NCBI RefSeq assembly: GCF_003286125.1
Contig: NZ_QMED01000008.1
Coordinates: 62,001 to 126,000, forward strand
Direction: 5' to 3'
Length of the DNA: 64,000 nucleotides
DNA from: Algibacillus agarilyticus
GTDB taxonomy: Bacteria; Pseudomonadota; Gammaproteobacteria; Enterobacterales; Alteromonadaceae
Below are positions 28,480 through 38,453 of this stretch, piece by piece. The first letter of the stretch is position 1; each line of letters opens with the position of its first letter. A model generated the notes under the pieces. That model was not told where the DNA came from, made no database searches, and saw only the letters and a program-made list of their open reading frames with translations. Made by a program: the position numbers and the translations under genes.

Positions 28480-28524
28480 ACATTAGATGAAGCAACGCTG
28501 CTCAGCGTTAGTTTCATCTAATGT
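28480..28524. repeat. Long imperfect dyad between convergent genes
   Basis: Arms of 12 bp (ACATTAGATGAA / TTCATCTAATGT) enclose an inner 6-7 bp stem (AACGCTG / CAGCGTT) with a small internal loop. It stands between the convergent TIGR03545 and TauE/SafE genes. There is no T-run, so it is not a standard rho-independent terminator; it may protect 3' ends from both sides. Confidence 0.6.
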
Positions 28525-28589
28525 TTATCTGCTCTTCTTGCCAGTAACCAATAAAATATTGAGACAACAACCAAGTAAATAAACCGGAT

Positions 28590-29315
28590 TCAGACTAAAG
28601 CTTTGCCAATTGAAACAAGTCCACCAATGGCTGAAAATGTTAAAATAAACCACCGAAGTACTAAAGGAGACAAGAACGGGGCTACAAAATTAGAAACAAT
28701 AAAACCAAGTATAATACCGGGTATAACAAACATCACCAACTGCAGATCATTCCACGTTAAACGATCAATAACATATAAAGTAATCAGAATAATGATATTA
28801 AGAGACATAAAGAAAGCGGAGATATTTGCTCTAAGCACTTGTAGCGAACAGCGTTGATACAATAATGCGACAGGAGGTCCACCAACCGCAGTAATAATCC
28901 CCATAAACCCTGATAACCCCCCTGCAATAGTACAATTAATACGATTCAACTTGACCGAAAAACCAAAAATGGAAAAGCCAACGGCAACTAATATTAAACC
29001 GCCAAAAATTAATTGAAACTCCTGTAGCGAGATAGAAGACAGAATAAGTCCAGCGATCACCGTGCCCAACAATCCTCCTAACATTGTCCATTTCACTTGA
29101 GCATAATTAATAAATGACTTGTCTCTAAACAGCATAATGGTTGTCAAAACACTGGCAACAATAATCATCGGGGCAGGAACAAACTGAGGGTATAAAATAA
29201 AGAGCAATGGCGCGCAAAACATACCGATGCCATAGCCCATAACCCCTTGTATAAGGGCTCCAGTAAAAACAATGCTATTAGCAATAAGAATTATAGTAAG
29301 CGGTATATCGGTCAT
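28590..29315 (-). CDS. TauE/SafE family sulfite/sulfonate exporter-like permease
   Basis: 241 residues, about seven or eight transmembrane helices. The N-terminal repeat motif GALIQGVMGYGIGMFCAPLL and the second repeat GGLSGFMGIITAVGGPPVALL are the paired glycine-rich signatures of the TauE/SafE (DUF81) family. The family moves small organic or sulfur anions; the substrate here is unknown. The gene is monocistronic and divergent from a periplasmic binding-like protein. Confidence 0.88.
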   Translation of the reverse strand: MTDIPLTIILIANSIVFTGALIQGVMGYGIGMFCAPLLFILYPQFVPAPMIIVASVLTTIMLFRDKSFINYAQVKWTMLGGLLGTVIAGLILSSISLQEFQLIFGGLILVAVGFSIFGFSVKLNRINCTIAGGLSGFMGIITAVGGPPVALLYQRCSLQVLRANISAFFMSLNIIILITLYVIDRLTWNDLQLVMFVIPGIILGFIVSNFVAPFLSPLVLRWFILTFSAIGGLVSIGKALV

Positions 29316-29590
29316 TTATTCTATCTTCAAAGACATATCTGGAACAATTATATACTGATGCTTTTTAAATTCCGAAGCATACCCGCAATATAATCAATTT
29401 ATATGCTGATATGCGGGTCAAATTTATTTTCGCCATTGCAAACCTAAAATTGGTAATAACAATGCAGGAATATGTAAAACAAAACATTTGACAAAACCAC
29501 AATTGGTAAATACCATTGTTATACCAGATTTTAACATTGTTCTAACAAGTTTAATAACCACATAGAATATAAGACGTTTTGGAGATTAAA

Positions 29591-30451
29591 ATGCTAACGG
29601 TAAAATCATCATCTCTATTCATCATCTGTTTAGTTTGCACTATTTCACTCAATGCAGCAGAACTCATTAGACACAATAAAATAGATTCAGCTAAAGAAGC
29701 TTATCAATTAGGCATTTTGAAATTAGCTTTATCTTACGATCAAAGTGACTATGAATTTGAAGAACGTGATACCTACTTAACGCAGACTAAATTATTGAAT
29801 GACCTCGATACAGACAATATCGACGTAGCCTGGGTTGGGACGTCAAAAGCATACGAAGACCGTTTTTTACCGGTTCGTATACCACTATTTAAAGGGTTAC
29901 TCGGCCATCGCATTTTTCTAATCCGTGACGGAGAACAACCTCGATACAATCAAATAAAAACACTTGACGATCTTTCTCATTTTAAAGCAGGTCAAGGAGC
30001 AAGCTGGTCCGATGCAAAAATAATGAAAGATGCAGGCTTATCAGTCGTCACCACCGCCAAGTATCAAAATCTATTTTATATGTTAGACGGCGAGCGCTTT
30101 GATTACTTTCCGCGCAGTGTTTATTCACCTTGGGCAGAAATGGCAAAACATCCAGACCTAAAGTTTAATGTTGAAGAAAACCTCATGATTGTTTATCCGC
30201 TACCAGCGTACATTTTTGTGAATAAAAATAACATTGAGCTCAGCCGCAGAATTACCGAAGGGTTGTTCCAAGCCATTGAAGACGGTAGCTTTGACCAATA
30301 TTTTTATAACCATGACATGATCAAACAAGGATTAGAACAAAGTGATATTAAGCAAAGGAAAATATTTAAGTTAACGAACCCAGAACTAACAGATGACACG
30401 CCTTTAGATGATGCACGGTTATGGTTTGATGTAGATAAGTTCGAAACCTAA
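29591..30451 (+). CDS. Periplasmic substrate-binding-like protein, orphan
   Basis: About 286 residues. The ATG at 29591 is preferred over an in-frame TTG at 29579 because GGAG at 29581-29584 sits 6 bases before it. A signal peptide ends near NAA. The remainder has the two-lobe pattern of extracellular solute-binding family 3 proteins (LNDLDTDNIDVAWVG; GLLGHRIFLIRDGE; a lobe-crossing AGQGASWSDAKIM segment). No permease, ATPase or receptor gene adjoins it, so it may feed a remote transporter or act as a sensor. Ligand unknown. Confidence 0.75.
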   Translation: MLTVKSSSLFIICLVCTISLNAAELIRHNKIDSAKEAYQLGILKLALSYDQSDYEFEERDTYLTQTKLLNDLDTDNIDVAWVGTSKAYEDRFLPVRIPLFKGLLGHRIFLIRDGEQPRYNQIKTLDDLSHFKAGQGASWSDAKIMKDAGLSVVTTAKYQNLFYMLDGERFDYFPRSVYSPWAEMAKHPDLKFNVEENLMIVYPLPAYIFVNKNNIELSRRITEGLFQAIEDGSFDQYFYNHDMIKQGLEQSDIKQRKIFKLTNPELTDDTPLDDARLWFDVDKFET

Positions 30452-30491
30452 GTTTAAATAATTAGATGCATGTGAATTAGATTGAATAAAC

Positions 30492-30521
30492 AAAAAAACC
30501 GATGCATGCATCGGTTTTTTT
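30492..30521. terminator. Bidirectional intrinsic terminator
   Basis: AAAAAACCGATG / CATCGGTTTTTT around a CATG centre, between the convergent binding-like protein gene and speD. Runs of A and T on both sides support termination from either direction. Confidence 0.9.
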
Positions 30522-30543
30522 AGATTAGATAATATTTTAAAAG

Positions 30544-31347
30544 TTAAACATTAGGTAAATTTCGGCCATAGAATATTTCTTGCATTTCTTTTTTTAAGCT
30601 ACGGCTAACTTGCAACACTTCAGCTTCACTCAAGCCCTCACGGCCAGTACCAAATAAGTATTCATCTAAATCAAATTTCTTTTTAACCATTTTGGTATGA
30701 AACATATTCTCTTGGAAAACATTCACATCAATCATGTCATATTGCTCATGAATATCTTCGGACATAAAGTTTTGAATAGAGTTGATATCATGATCAATAT
30801 AATGCTTTTTACCTTCAACATCGCGCGTAAAACCACGAACACGATAATCAAGCGTCACAACATCAGAATCAAAACTGTGAATCAAAAAATTTAACGCTTT
30901 TAAAGGCGAAATTAAACCGCAAGTAGAGACTTCAATATCGGCCCTAAAGCTACTAATACCATTATCGGGGTGACTTTCAGGATAGGTATGCACACAGATA
31001 TGGCTTTTATCTAAATGTGAAACGACGGACTCGGGCAATAAGGGGCCTGGCGTTTCATTGGTATCAACATTGTCTTCATGAATAGGTTCTTCAGAGATTA
31101 AAATGGTTACACTTGCGCCTTGCGGATCATAATCTTGACGAGCAACATTTAATACATTGGCACCAATAATTTCAACCACATCGTTCAAAATATCAGTTAA
31201 GCGATCAGCATTATATTGCTCATCAATGTATTCGATGTATTCACGACGGTGCGCTTTTGATTTAGCCCAACTAATGTCGTATATAGAAAAGCTTAAACTT
31301 TTCGTCAGGTTATTGAAACCGTCTAATTTAATTTTAGGGTTTGGCAT
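30544..31347 (-). CDS. speD: S-adenosylmethionine decarboxylase proenzyme
   Basis: About 267 residues, close to Escherichia coli SpeD (264). The enzyme provides decarboxylated SAM for spermidine synthesis. The chain self-cleaves at Ser115 in [16 protein letters not shown] to create the pyruvoyl cofactor; [11 protein letters not shown] is also conserved. The start [13 protein letters not shown] aligns with the E. coli start MKKLKLHGFNN and has AGGA upstream, so a longer frame to 31389 (TTG) is rejected. No spermidine synthase gene is adjacent. Confidence 0.95.
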   Translation of the reverse strand: MPNPKIKLDGFNNLTKSLSFSIYDISWAKSKAHRREYIEYIDEQYNADRLTDILNDVVEIIGANVLNVARQDYDPQGASVTILISEEPIHEDNVDTNETPGPLLPESVVSHLDKSHICVHTYPESHPDNGISSFRADIEVSTCGLISPLKALNFLIHSFDSDVVTLDYRVRGFTRDVEGKKHYIDHDINSIQNFMSEDIHEQYDMIDVNVFQENMFHTKMVKKKFDLDEYLFGTGREGLSEAEVLQVSRSLKKEMQEIFYGRNLPNV

Positions 31348-31557
31348 GCTCAATCCTATTGGTTCGGTGTTCGGTGCACGCCACATCAAGCAGAGTAGTC
31401 AACCGTGAAAAACCAGCTAGTATAAAGCGGTGAATTATATACGCAAAATATGCATTTTAGCGAGCCCTGAAGCACATAAAAATGAGTAAAATAATAAACA
31501 AAATAGTACTCACGTCAAAAACATCAATTCAAATTAAGTGAGCACTTTAGCTCTCAA

Positions 31558-31896
31558 TTAATTAACAAATATAGAGTCAAATAAGTTTTTAATAAGCCCT
31601 GAATATTCCACGATAAACTCTTCTTGTTGTACCGTTGCTTTTTGATCTAAACGACGCGCTAAAAACTCTTCTAAATCAGTCACAATCGTATCAACTTCTC
31701 GCACAACGTCGAGCCGTGTATCTTCATCTAATGAAGCATGTTGTGAAAAAAATGAGATCATTTTTCCTGCAATATGCTCTTCAATTAAATCACGTAACGT
31801 TTTGTCTAATTGCTCATCATTTGTGTGATTAAACATATCGAGATTTTCAGTAAAATACGATATGAGTTCGATATACGCTTGAGATTCTGTAACCAT
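31558..31896 (-). CDS. Small conserved acidic protein, probably DUF3802
   Basis: 112 residues, acidic and helical, without signal peptide or membrane segment. The beginning (MVTESQAYIELISYFTENL) and the end (EFIVEYSGLIKNLFDS) resemble the DUF3802 family of Vibrio, Shewanella and relatives as I remember it. Function unknown. It stands alone between speD and the ast operon on the same strand. Family assignment is moderate; that it is a real gene is likely. Confidence 0.7.
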   Translation of the reverse strand: MVTESQAYIELISYFTENLDMFNHTNDEQLDKTLRDLIEEHIAGKMISFFSQHASLDEDTRLDVVREVDTIVTDLEEFLARRLDQKATVQQEEFIVEYSGLIKNLFDSIFVN

Positions 31897-31987
31897 AGAA
31901 AAATGAAAACCTATTAATTAATTTTATATAAATGAACAATACTCAAAAGTATGATACACATTTAAGCTGACAGCCACCTTAAATGAA

Positions 31988-33457
31988 TTAAAATTCAATC
32001 CCGGGCATTAAAACATCTGGCAAATTCATATCTTCTGCTTCAACTGACGCTACCGGATAAGCACAATAATCAGCGGCATAAAAAGCACTTGCCCTATGAT
32101 TACCACTCGCACCGACACCACCAAAGGGCGCAGCACCACTGGCTCCAGTTATTGGCCGGTTCCAATTGACAATACCGGCGCGAATTTGTGCATAAAATAA
32201 TTGCCACTTCGCATGATGCTGACTAAGTAAGCCCGCTGATAAACCAAACCGAGTATTATTGGCTTCATCTATTGCGGTTTGAAAATCATCGTAGCGAATC
32301 ACTTGCAGCAAAGGACCAAAGTATTCAATGTCTTCTCTTTGGTGCGCTTGTGTCACATCAACAATACTCGGGCTCAATAACCCCGTATTGGCTTTTAATA
32401 ATTGAGCTGTTAACAGCAGCTTGCCACCGTTAGCTTGTAATTGTTGTTGCGCTGATAAAATATTGCAAGCGGCTTTATAAGAAACTAATGATCCCATAAA
32501 AGGCTGATTTTTATCATCATATTCGCCAACACGCAAACGAGCGCTAACCTCAATTAATCGCGCAATGATTGCATCACCTTGGGCAGAACTCGGTATTAAT
32601 AACCGACGAGCGCAGGTGCAGCGTTGACCAGATGATAAAAATGCCGATTGAATAATATGGTGAACGGCAGCATCAACATTTTCAACTTCATCAATGACAA
32701 GTGGATTATTGCCGCCCATTTCTAACGCTAATATTTTTTCTGGCTGCCCTGCTAATTGTTGATGTAAAAGCTGACCAGTTGCCGAACTACCGGTAAAAAA
32801 TAAACCATCTATTTGAGCATGTGCCGCCAACGCTTTAGCGGTATCAATTTCACCTTGCACCAGGTTGATTACCCCAGTAGGCAATCCAGCTTGCTGCCAA
32901 ATTTTTAGGGTGAGCTCTGCTGTTTTAGGCGCCAATTCACTGGGTTTAAAAACAATCGTATTACCGGCTAATAAAGCGGGTACGATATGCCCATTAGGTA
33001 AATGTCCCGGAAAATTATAAGGCCCAAAAACAGCCACCACCCCATGCGGTTTATGTCTTGTGAAAGCTTGAGCACCCGGTATCTTATTTTCGGTCGTTGC
33101 GGCGCGCTGTAGGTAAGCCTGTTCAGATAAATTAACTTTACCGATCATCGCTCCCACTTCCGTTTTAGATTCCCACAACGGTTTACCGGTTTCTTGCGCG
33201 ATGGTTAAAGCGAGCTCATCTTGGTAGCGCGGTAATAATTCAGCGAAACGTTTAATAATGGATAGCCGATCAGAGAAATCGAAACAAGACCAGGTAATAA
33301 AAGCGTGCCGAGCACTTAATACCGCATCATGAACTTGGGCAACACTCGCTGCATGACCTTGCCAAACAATTTTATTTTTGGCAGCATCAACAGAAGAAAA
33401 CAAGGCGCCGTCACCACAAAGCCATTGACCATTAATAAATAAATTAGCCGTTTTCAT
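31988..33457 (-). CDS. astD: N-succinylglutamate 5-semialdehyde dehydrogenase
   Basis: 489 residues (Escherichia coli AstD 492). It oxidises succinylglutamate semialdehyde to succinylglutamate with NAD+, step four of arginine succinyltransferase catabolism. The aldehyde dehydrogenase signatures are present: [11 protein letters not shown] with the general-base Glu, and [15 protein letters not shown] with the catalytic Cys. It lies 72 bases downstream of astA in the same orientation. The genes for AstB and AstE, needed for the full pathway, are not in this window. Confidence 0.95.
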   Translation of the reverse strand: MKTANLFINGQWLCGDGALFSSVDAAKNKIVWQGHAASVAQVHDAVLSARHAFITWSCFDFSDRLSIIKRFAELLPRYQDELALTIAQETGKPLWESKTEVGAMIGKVNLSEQAYLQRAATTENKIPGAQAFTRHKPHGVVAVFGPYNFPGHLPNGHIVPALLAGNTIVFKPSELAPKTAELTLKIWQQAGLPTGVINLVQGEIDTAKALAAHAQIDGLFFTGSSATGQLLHQQLAGQPEKILALEMGGNNPLVIDEVENVDAAVHHIIQSAFLSSGQRCTCARRLLIPSSAQGDAIIARLIEVSARLRVGEYDDKNQPFMGSLVSYKAACNILSAQQQLQANGGKLLLTAQLLKANTGLLSPSIVDVTQAHQREDIEYFGPLLQVIRYDDFQTAIDEANNTRFGLSAGLLSQHHAKWQLFYAQIRAGIVNWNRPITGASGAAPFGGVGASGNHRASAFYAADYCAYPVASVEAEDMNLPDVLMPGIEF

Positions 33458-33529
33458 AAGTACCTTCTTATCGTTATTTAAGTCTTTTTTAAAACCTAAA
33501 GATAAATGTCGACTTACTTTAATAATAGC

Positions 33530-34573
33530 TTAATTTAGGCGTAACGCCCTGACACTGTCATTCTCTTTCACCAGTAACGTTTTAGCTTGTGCCGCACTTA
33601 AATTAATCGATTGGCTAATTTCATCAATATATCCGGTAATAACCGTTGACCTAAAATTGCTGTACTGGCAATTAGCAATAAGAATGGATTTTCCCTCCGC
33701 ATTTTCACAGGTATATTCACCCGCATTTGTATCGATATGCACACTGAGCTTTTTGCTGTCTCGAATACTCGTTATGTTCTCTAAATCATTTTCAACCGTT
33801 GGCCCAGCATCAAAAATATCAACATAACCACGCCACCTAAACCCTTCTCGTTTTAATAATTTGAGGGCCGGTTCCGTTTTAGGGTGTACTTTGCCAATTA
33901 CAGCTTGGGCTTCAGGCGACAGTAAATTCACATATATCGGGTATTTAGGCATTAATTCACTAATAAAAACTTTTTGACCAATGCCGGTCAAATAATCGGC
34001 GGTGGGGAAATCCATCGTAAAAAAGTTTTTTTCTAACCAAGCCCAAAAAGGTGAAACCCCTGAATCATCCGATATGCCGCGCATTTCAGCAAACACACGA
34101 GGGGCAAAACATTGACGATGTTCCGCCATAAACATAAAACGAACTTTAGATAATAATTTACCGTTAAAGGCATTGCGGTGTTCGGGTAATAAAAACAACG
34201 TGCAAATTTCAGTTTGCCCGGTGTAGTCATTGCATAAAGTGAGTAATTCAGCGGTGTTATAAATATTAAGTTGCCGAGAAGCGTGTACAACCTTACTTAT
34301 ATGGTAATGATAAAAAGAATCTTCTAGCCCAACGGCCGCTTCAATGCCCGAGATCCCTATTACTTGATTAAGCTCTGTATCGTCTAAAACAAATAAGTAA
34401 CTGAGTTCACTTAACGAGGTAGGAACGCATTCAAATGCTTTTTTTGAACGCGCTATTTTATGTTTCAGCAGTTTTTCATTATCAGGTAATGATGTAAAAC
34501 CGTGCCCCGATTCAATCGCGAGTTTATGCAATGCCGCATAATCGCTCGATTGAATTGGGCGCACAATAATCAT
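33530..34573 (-). CDS. astA: Arginine N-succinyltransferase
   Basis: 347 residues (E. coli AstA 344). It transfers succinyl from succinyl-CoA to arginine, the first step of the AST pathway. The N-terminal MIIVRPIQSSDYAALHKLA and the central ICTLFLLPEHRNAFNGKLLSK block are typical of the AstA fold, which is GNAT-related. The gene starts two bases after the astC stop, so translation is probably coupled. Confidence 0.95.
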   Translation of the reverse strand: MIIVRPIQSSDYAALHKLAIESGHGFTSLPDNEKLLKHKIARSKKAFECVPTSLSELSYLFVLDDTELNQVIGISGIEAAVGLEDSFYHYHISKVVHASRQLNIYNTAELLTLCNDYTGQTEICTLFLLPEHRNAFNGKLLSKVRFMFMAEHRQCFAPRVFAEMRGISDDSGVSPFWAWLEKNFFTMDFPTADYLTGIGQKVFISELMPKYPIYVNLLSPEAQAVIGKVHPKTEPALKLLKREGFRWRGYVDIFDAGPTVENDLENITSIRDSKKLSVHIDTNAGEYTCENAEGKSILIANCQYSNFRSTVITGYIDEISQSINLSAAQAKTLLVKENDSVRALRLN

Positions 34574-34575
34574 GG

Positions 34576-35793
34576 TTAACTCGCTTGAGCAACGGCCGCG
34601 ATGGCCTTTTCAAAACGAGACAAACCGTCGGCAAGCTCATCATCGCTGATCACAAGCGCAGGTGCAAAACGTAACACGTTAGGTCCAGCCACTAGAATCA
34701 TTAAACCTTGATCAATACAAGCCGCGATAAAATCACGCCCTTTACCTTTATATTCATCCGCTAACACTAAGCCTAACAATAAGCCTTTACCTCTTACTTC
34801 AGTAAAAACACTGTACTTAGCATTAATATCGGCAACAGCTTGACGAATAGTCGCTTCACGCGCAGCAACACCTTGTAAAACTGCGTCACTGCTAATTAAA
34901 TCAAACGCCGCTTCGGCAACCGCACAAGCTAATGGATTTCCACCGTAAGTGCTGCCATGTGTACCAAACGCTAAATGTTGGCCAACGTCAGTGGTCGTCA
35001 ACATAGCACCGATAGGAATACCACCGCCTAAACCTTTAGCCGATGTTAAAATATCAGGTACCACACCATAAGCTTGATAGGCATACAAATGTCCTGTTCT
35101 ACCGGCTCCTGTTTGCACTTCATCAAATATTAACAACGCATTGTGTTTATCACATAAATCACGAACACCTTGTAAATACGCTTCATCTGCAGGTAAAACG
35201 CCACCTTCACCTTGAATCGGTTCAATAATTACAGCACAGGTTTTATCTGACATTAGCGCTTCTAAAGCGGCTAAATCATTAAAATCAGTGTGCTCTACAC
35301 CGCCAGGTTTAGGGCCAAAACCATCTGAATAAGCCGCTTGCCCACCAACCGTAACCGTAAAAAAGGTTCGGCCATGAAAACTTTGATTAAACGCAATAAT
35401 TTGATTCTTTTCCGCACCGTGTACTTCTAACGCCCAACGACGCGCTAATTTTAAAGCGGCTTCGTTCGCTTCAGCACCCGAATTACAAAAATAAACTTTT
35501 TCAGCAAAGGTTTTTTCCGTTAATTTTTTAGCCAAACGCAACGCAGGCTCATTGGTCCAAATGTTACTCACATGCCAAAGTTTTTCACCTTGCGCTTTCA
35601 ACGCATTAACTAAAGCTGGGTGACAGTGCCCTAAGCAATTAACCGCAATACCGCCAGCAAAATCGATATACTCGCGCTCTTCTTGATCCCATACGCGTGA
35701 GCCGGCAGCTCGAACAGGCACAATCGCTGCTGGGGCATAATTCGGCAGCATGACATCATCAAAAGTGGCACGGGTTACTGGGTGGTCTGACAT
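34576..35793 (-). CDS. astC: Acetylornithine/succinylornithine aminotransferase
   Basis: 405 residues, class III PLP aminotransferase. PLP-binding blocks include [44 protein letters not shown] and the Schiff-base lysine in [15 protein letters not shown]. The start at 35793 ([14 protein letters not shown]) has AGGAG 9 bases upstream; a frame running to 35841 adds 16 hydrophobic residues and is rejected. First gene of astC-astA-astD. In many relatives one enzyme serves both arginine synthesis (ArgD) and catabolism (AstC); which applies here cannot be read. Confidence 0.93.
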   Translation of the reverse strand: MSDHPVTRATFDDVMLPNYAPAAIVPVRAAGSRVWDQEEREYIDFAGGIAVNCLGHCHPALVNALKAQGEKLWHVSNIWTNEPALRLAKKLTEKTFAEKVYFCNSGAEANEAALKLARRWALEVHGAEKNQIIAFNQSFHGRTFFTVTVGGQAAYSDGFGPKPGGVEHTDFNDLAALEALMSDKTCAVIIEPIQGEGGVLPADEAYLQGVRDLCDKHNALLIFDEVQTGAGRTGHLYAYQAYGVVPDILTSAKGLGGGIPIGAMLTTTDVGQHLAFGTHGSTYGGNPLACAVAEAAFDLISSDAVLQGVAAREATIRQAVADINAKYSVFTEVRGKGLLLGLVLADEYKGKGRDFIAACIDQGLMILVAGPNVLRFAPALVISDDELADGLSRFEKAIAAVAQAS

Positions 35794-36137
35794 TACGGTG
35801 TTTCTCCTAAAGAAATATAAAAAGATAAATAAACGCGGCATTCAACAATACATCAATCAAAAACCAGCGATTGCATCGATTATGTCAAAAGTTGGCTAAT
35901 TTGGTAGTTTTGTTATGCCTTTTTTTGCAAAAAAAATTTCAAACAACTAAAGCGACGCCCTACAAGCATATTTTTTGCTAGCCCCCCCTATCACTACACA
36001 CTAAAACCACACCAACTCGACTACTTTTTCATCAATCTTCTTTTAAATATAGTCAGTGACTTAAATAACGTCGAAAAAAACACTGAGCTAGATTAAACTA
36101 ACCCCAATTAAACAATTAAGAATGAACAAGGGATCTT
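35794..36137. other. Divergent intergenic region between astC and dUTPase genes
   Basis: About 340 bases with no gene. An unusual C-run (AGCCCCCCCTATC) lies near 35982 in otherwise AT-rich DNA. The astC promoter and any ArgR-type operator should be here, but no convincing ARG box was found by eye. Confidence 0.35.
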
Positions 36138-36797
36138 ATGCTCGCCTCAACTCAAGCTAGCACCATGTTAGCTTTACAAGACCAAATGAATGCCAAGGTC
36201 AATCCAGATTGGGTTGCTACACGCTCACCCTTTTTACGTGCGGTTGTTATTGAAGCCTCTGAAGCCATAGAGCACCACGGTTGGAAATGGTGGAAAAAAC
36301 AAGAATGTGATTTAGAACAGTTACAAATGGAACTTGTCGATATTTGGCATTTTGTTTTGTCTGCTATTTTGCTTGACCATGAAGGCGATCCAACTAAAGC
36401 GTTAGATGATGTGTTCGCGGCAATCGATCAAACGGAATTAACGTTTGATGGCCAATTAATCACATTCAGCGAATTAACCCTGCTCGACAAACTGGAGCTA
36501 ATGATAGGATTAGCGTCAGCTAAGCGCTACAGCATCGGTTTATTTTCGGCTTTGTTAGTTGACTGTCAAATGACATGGGACGATTTATACGCCCAATACG
36601 TGAGTAAAAATGTACTTAACTTTTTCCGTCAAGATAACGGTTATAAAGAAGGTACTTACATCAAAGAATGGAGCGGCCGTGAAGACAACGAACACCTTGT
36701 TGAAGTCATGACAACTTTAGATGTAAAAGCAGCAAGTTATCAAGATGACTTATATCAAGAATTAAATAAACGTTATCAATTACTGAATGTAACCTAA
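36138..36797 (+). CDS. Dimeric dUTP diphosphatase (MazG-like, all-alpha)
   Basis: 219 residues. The helix motif EASEAIEHHGWKWWKK, followed by MELVDIWHFVLSAILLD, gives the E-x3-E ... E-x2-D Mg2+-binding set of the all-alpha NTP pyrophosphohydrolases, in the dimeric dUTPase branch (dUTPase_2). It hydrolyses dUTP to dUMP, keeping uracil out of DNA. Length and motif order fit the branch well. The gene has its own terminator and is divergent from the ast operon. Confidence 0.88.
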   Translation: MLASTQASTMLALQDQMNAKVNPDWVATRSPFLRAVVIEASEAIEHHGWKWWKKQECDLEQLQMELVDIWHFVLSAILLDHEGDPTKALDDVFAAIDQTELTFDGQLITFSELTLLDKLELMIGLASAKRYSIGLFSALLVDCQMTWDDLYAQYVSKNVLNFFRQDNGYKEGTYIKEWSGREDNEHLVEVMTTLDVKAASYQDDLYQELNKRYQLLNVT

Positions 36798-36846
36798 ATA
36801 CCATAATTAAGTAGTATCCTCGTGGGTTAATTCATTTATATAAAAT

Positions 36847-36873
36847 AAAACCACTTTAAAAAGTGGTTTTATT
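36847..36873 (+). terminator. Intrinsic terminator of the dUTPase gene
   Basis: AAAACCACTT / AAGTGGTTTT with a TAAA loop and a following ATT, 50 bases after the stop codon. A compact rho-independent hairpin, directly abutting repeat copy B. Confidence 0.85.
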
Positions 36874-36921
36874 CCAATCACCGTTAATCGCTAATCAACA
36901 TTTACGGTTAACGGTGATTGG
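36874..36921. repeat. Inverted-repeat element, copy B (14-bp perfect arms)
   Basis: CCAATCACCGTTAA (36874-36887) and TTAACGGTGATTGG (36908-36921) are perfect inverted repeats around a 20-base centre. The same sequence forms the ends of the 161-bp element at 19139-19299. This copy is much shorter, as if the interior had been lost or never gained. Confidence 0.65.
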
Positions 36922-36968
36922 TCTTATTTATTTACAAATCAGTTATTAACAAATCAGGAAAACGCTTT

Positions 36969-37490
36969 ATGTATCAAAGTTCAGTTAATGTCTTTCGTCA
37001 CTACTTAATTCAACTAGCACACATTACTGAAATAGCAGAGCAAGCCGACATACATAACACGTTATATTCAGCTTCATTAACAACCGGCATGTTTGCGCTA
37101 GACCAACAAGCAAAAACTGCAATTAGTTTTGTTTATCGAACCTTATGCCCACTGGCAAACATTGATATACCTAAACGTGAAGCGAACCCAGATAACTGGT
37201 TAGGTTTAAAAACCGACATAAAACATGCACTTTATTTTATTGATCAACTCACGCCTGAGCAATTCTCAAAAAGTCACTTACGCACGATTAATACAAAAGC
37301 CGGTTTTAACGATTTAACCTTTAATGCACCCGATTTTTTAAACTTGTACGCCCTTCCCAACTTCTTTTTTCATTTTAATATGGTGTATGCCATTTTACGC
37401 CAAGAAAAAATAAACATCAGTAAAGGCGATTACGATGGTTTTCATGATTACCCAAGTGATTTTAGTTTTTTAACCCAAGAAGCATCATAA
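36969..37490 (+). CDS. DUF1993 family protein
   Basis: 173 residues. The start at 36969 is chosen because AGGAA lies 8 bases upstream; a longer frame from 36918 would begin inside the repeat element. The pattern GMFALDQQAKTAISFVYR, then FNAPDFLNLYALPNFFFHFNMVYAILR, then KGDYDG matches DUF1993, a DinB-like four-helix-bundle group with no known function. Monocistronic or followed by the lipase gene 69 bases on. Confidence 0.8.
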   Translation: MYQSSVNVFRHYLIQLAHITEIAEQADIHNTLYSASLTTGMFALDQQAKTAISFVYRTLCPLANIDIPKREANPDNWLGLKTDIKHALYFIDQLTPEQFSKSHLRTINTKAGFNDLTFNAPDFLNLYALPNFFFHFNMVYAILRQEKINISKGDYDGFHDYPSDFSFLTQEAS

Positions 37491-37559
37491 AAACAAAAAC
37501 AAACTTGAAATAAAAGGGGTTTAAATTAGACTAGGGCAAAAAAAGCAAAGTCATACACC

Positions 37560-38402
37560 ATGTTAAATTATGCTCAGTTCGATATAACACTAAACCCGAG
37601 TTCAGAATACGACCCTCAAACCGCTTTATCACTTGCGGTTTTGTGTGCACTAGCCTACACACCTAAAACAGAAATAATTCAAACCAGCCATCAATGGGGA
37701 TTTAAAGATACTCAAACGGTTTTTGTTAGCAAAGGTAACGATGTCGATACCCAAAGCTATGTGGTGGCGAATGAAGACGACATCATTATTGTGTTTAGAG
37801 GCACATCGGATGCGACTGATTGGTTAACGAATATTGATGCGATCCGTGAAGCAGGCCCACTGACTAACACCAAAGCACACGAAGGGTTTCAACAAGCGAT
37901 TTACCCTGCTGCAATAGGCCTCGCAAATGCGATTAATAAATTACGTCATAACAAACAACGCATTTGGATCACAGGTCACAGTTTAGGCGGCGCTTTATGC
38001 AGCTTATTTGCCGGCATGTTAATTGAAAATAATATTCCCGTGCACGGCTGTTATACATTTGCCAGCCCAAGACCGGCCAATGATGAATTTGCCAAACAAT
38101 TAAATGCGGCGATCACGGGGCCACATTATCGAGTCGCTAATCAAAACGATTTAATCCCACATTCACCACCTGAACCTTTATTTAGTCATAGTGGTAAGCC
38201 CATTATTCTCAGTTGTGCAACCGATATAACAGAAGATGCAGTCAAAGAAAGCTGGCTAGAAGAACAATACAAAGCGATCCGCGCTTTTGCCCATCAAGCA
38301 GAGCACCTAAGTGAGCTTGCCAATTTTCATACACTCACGGGCGGGCCACAGAGCTATATCCCAAAATTACGCCAACGTGCGCGCGATAAAGAAGCAACTT
38401 GA
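37560..38402 (+). CDS. Class 3 lipase family hydrolase
   Basis: 280 residues. The nucleophile elbow GHSLGGAL places the catalytic serine at 141. Other lipase-3 marks are IIVFRGTSDATDWLTNI (oxyanion region) and YTFASPRPANDEFA, with a likely catalytic Asp in NQNDLIPHSPP. No signal peptide is visible, so it is probably cytoplasmic. Substrate unknown; acylglycerol or phospholipid hydrolysis is the family norm. The ribosome site is weak, so the exact start is uncertain. Confidence 0.85.
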   Translation: MLNYAQFDITLNPSSEYDPQTALSLAVLCALAYTPKTEIIQTSHQWGFKDTQTVFVSKGNDVDTQSYVVANEDDIIIVFRGTSDATDWLTNIDAIREAGPLTNTKAHEGFQQAIYPAAIGLANAINKLRHNKQRIWITGHSLGGALCSLFAGMLIENNIPVHGCYTFASPRPANDEFAKQLNAAITGPHYRVANQNDLIPHSPPEPLFSHSGKPIILSCATDITEDAVKESWLEEQYKAIRAFAHQAEHLSELANFHTLTGGPQSYIPKLRQRARDKEAT

Positions 38403-38453
38403 ACGCTGGCTTATTTGATTTCACTTAATCATGAACCCTGCGGTCCATTCACA

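Noticed and set aside
29579-29590. TTG start four codons upstream for the orphan binding protein
   Set aside because: GGAG at 29581-29584 lies inside this extension and is correctly spaced for the ATG at 29591.
35794-35841. Longer astC start giving a 16-residue hydrophobic extension
   Set aside because: The ATG at 35793 has AGGAG upstream and matches the usual N-terminus of cytosolic ornithine aminotransferases.
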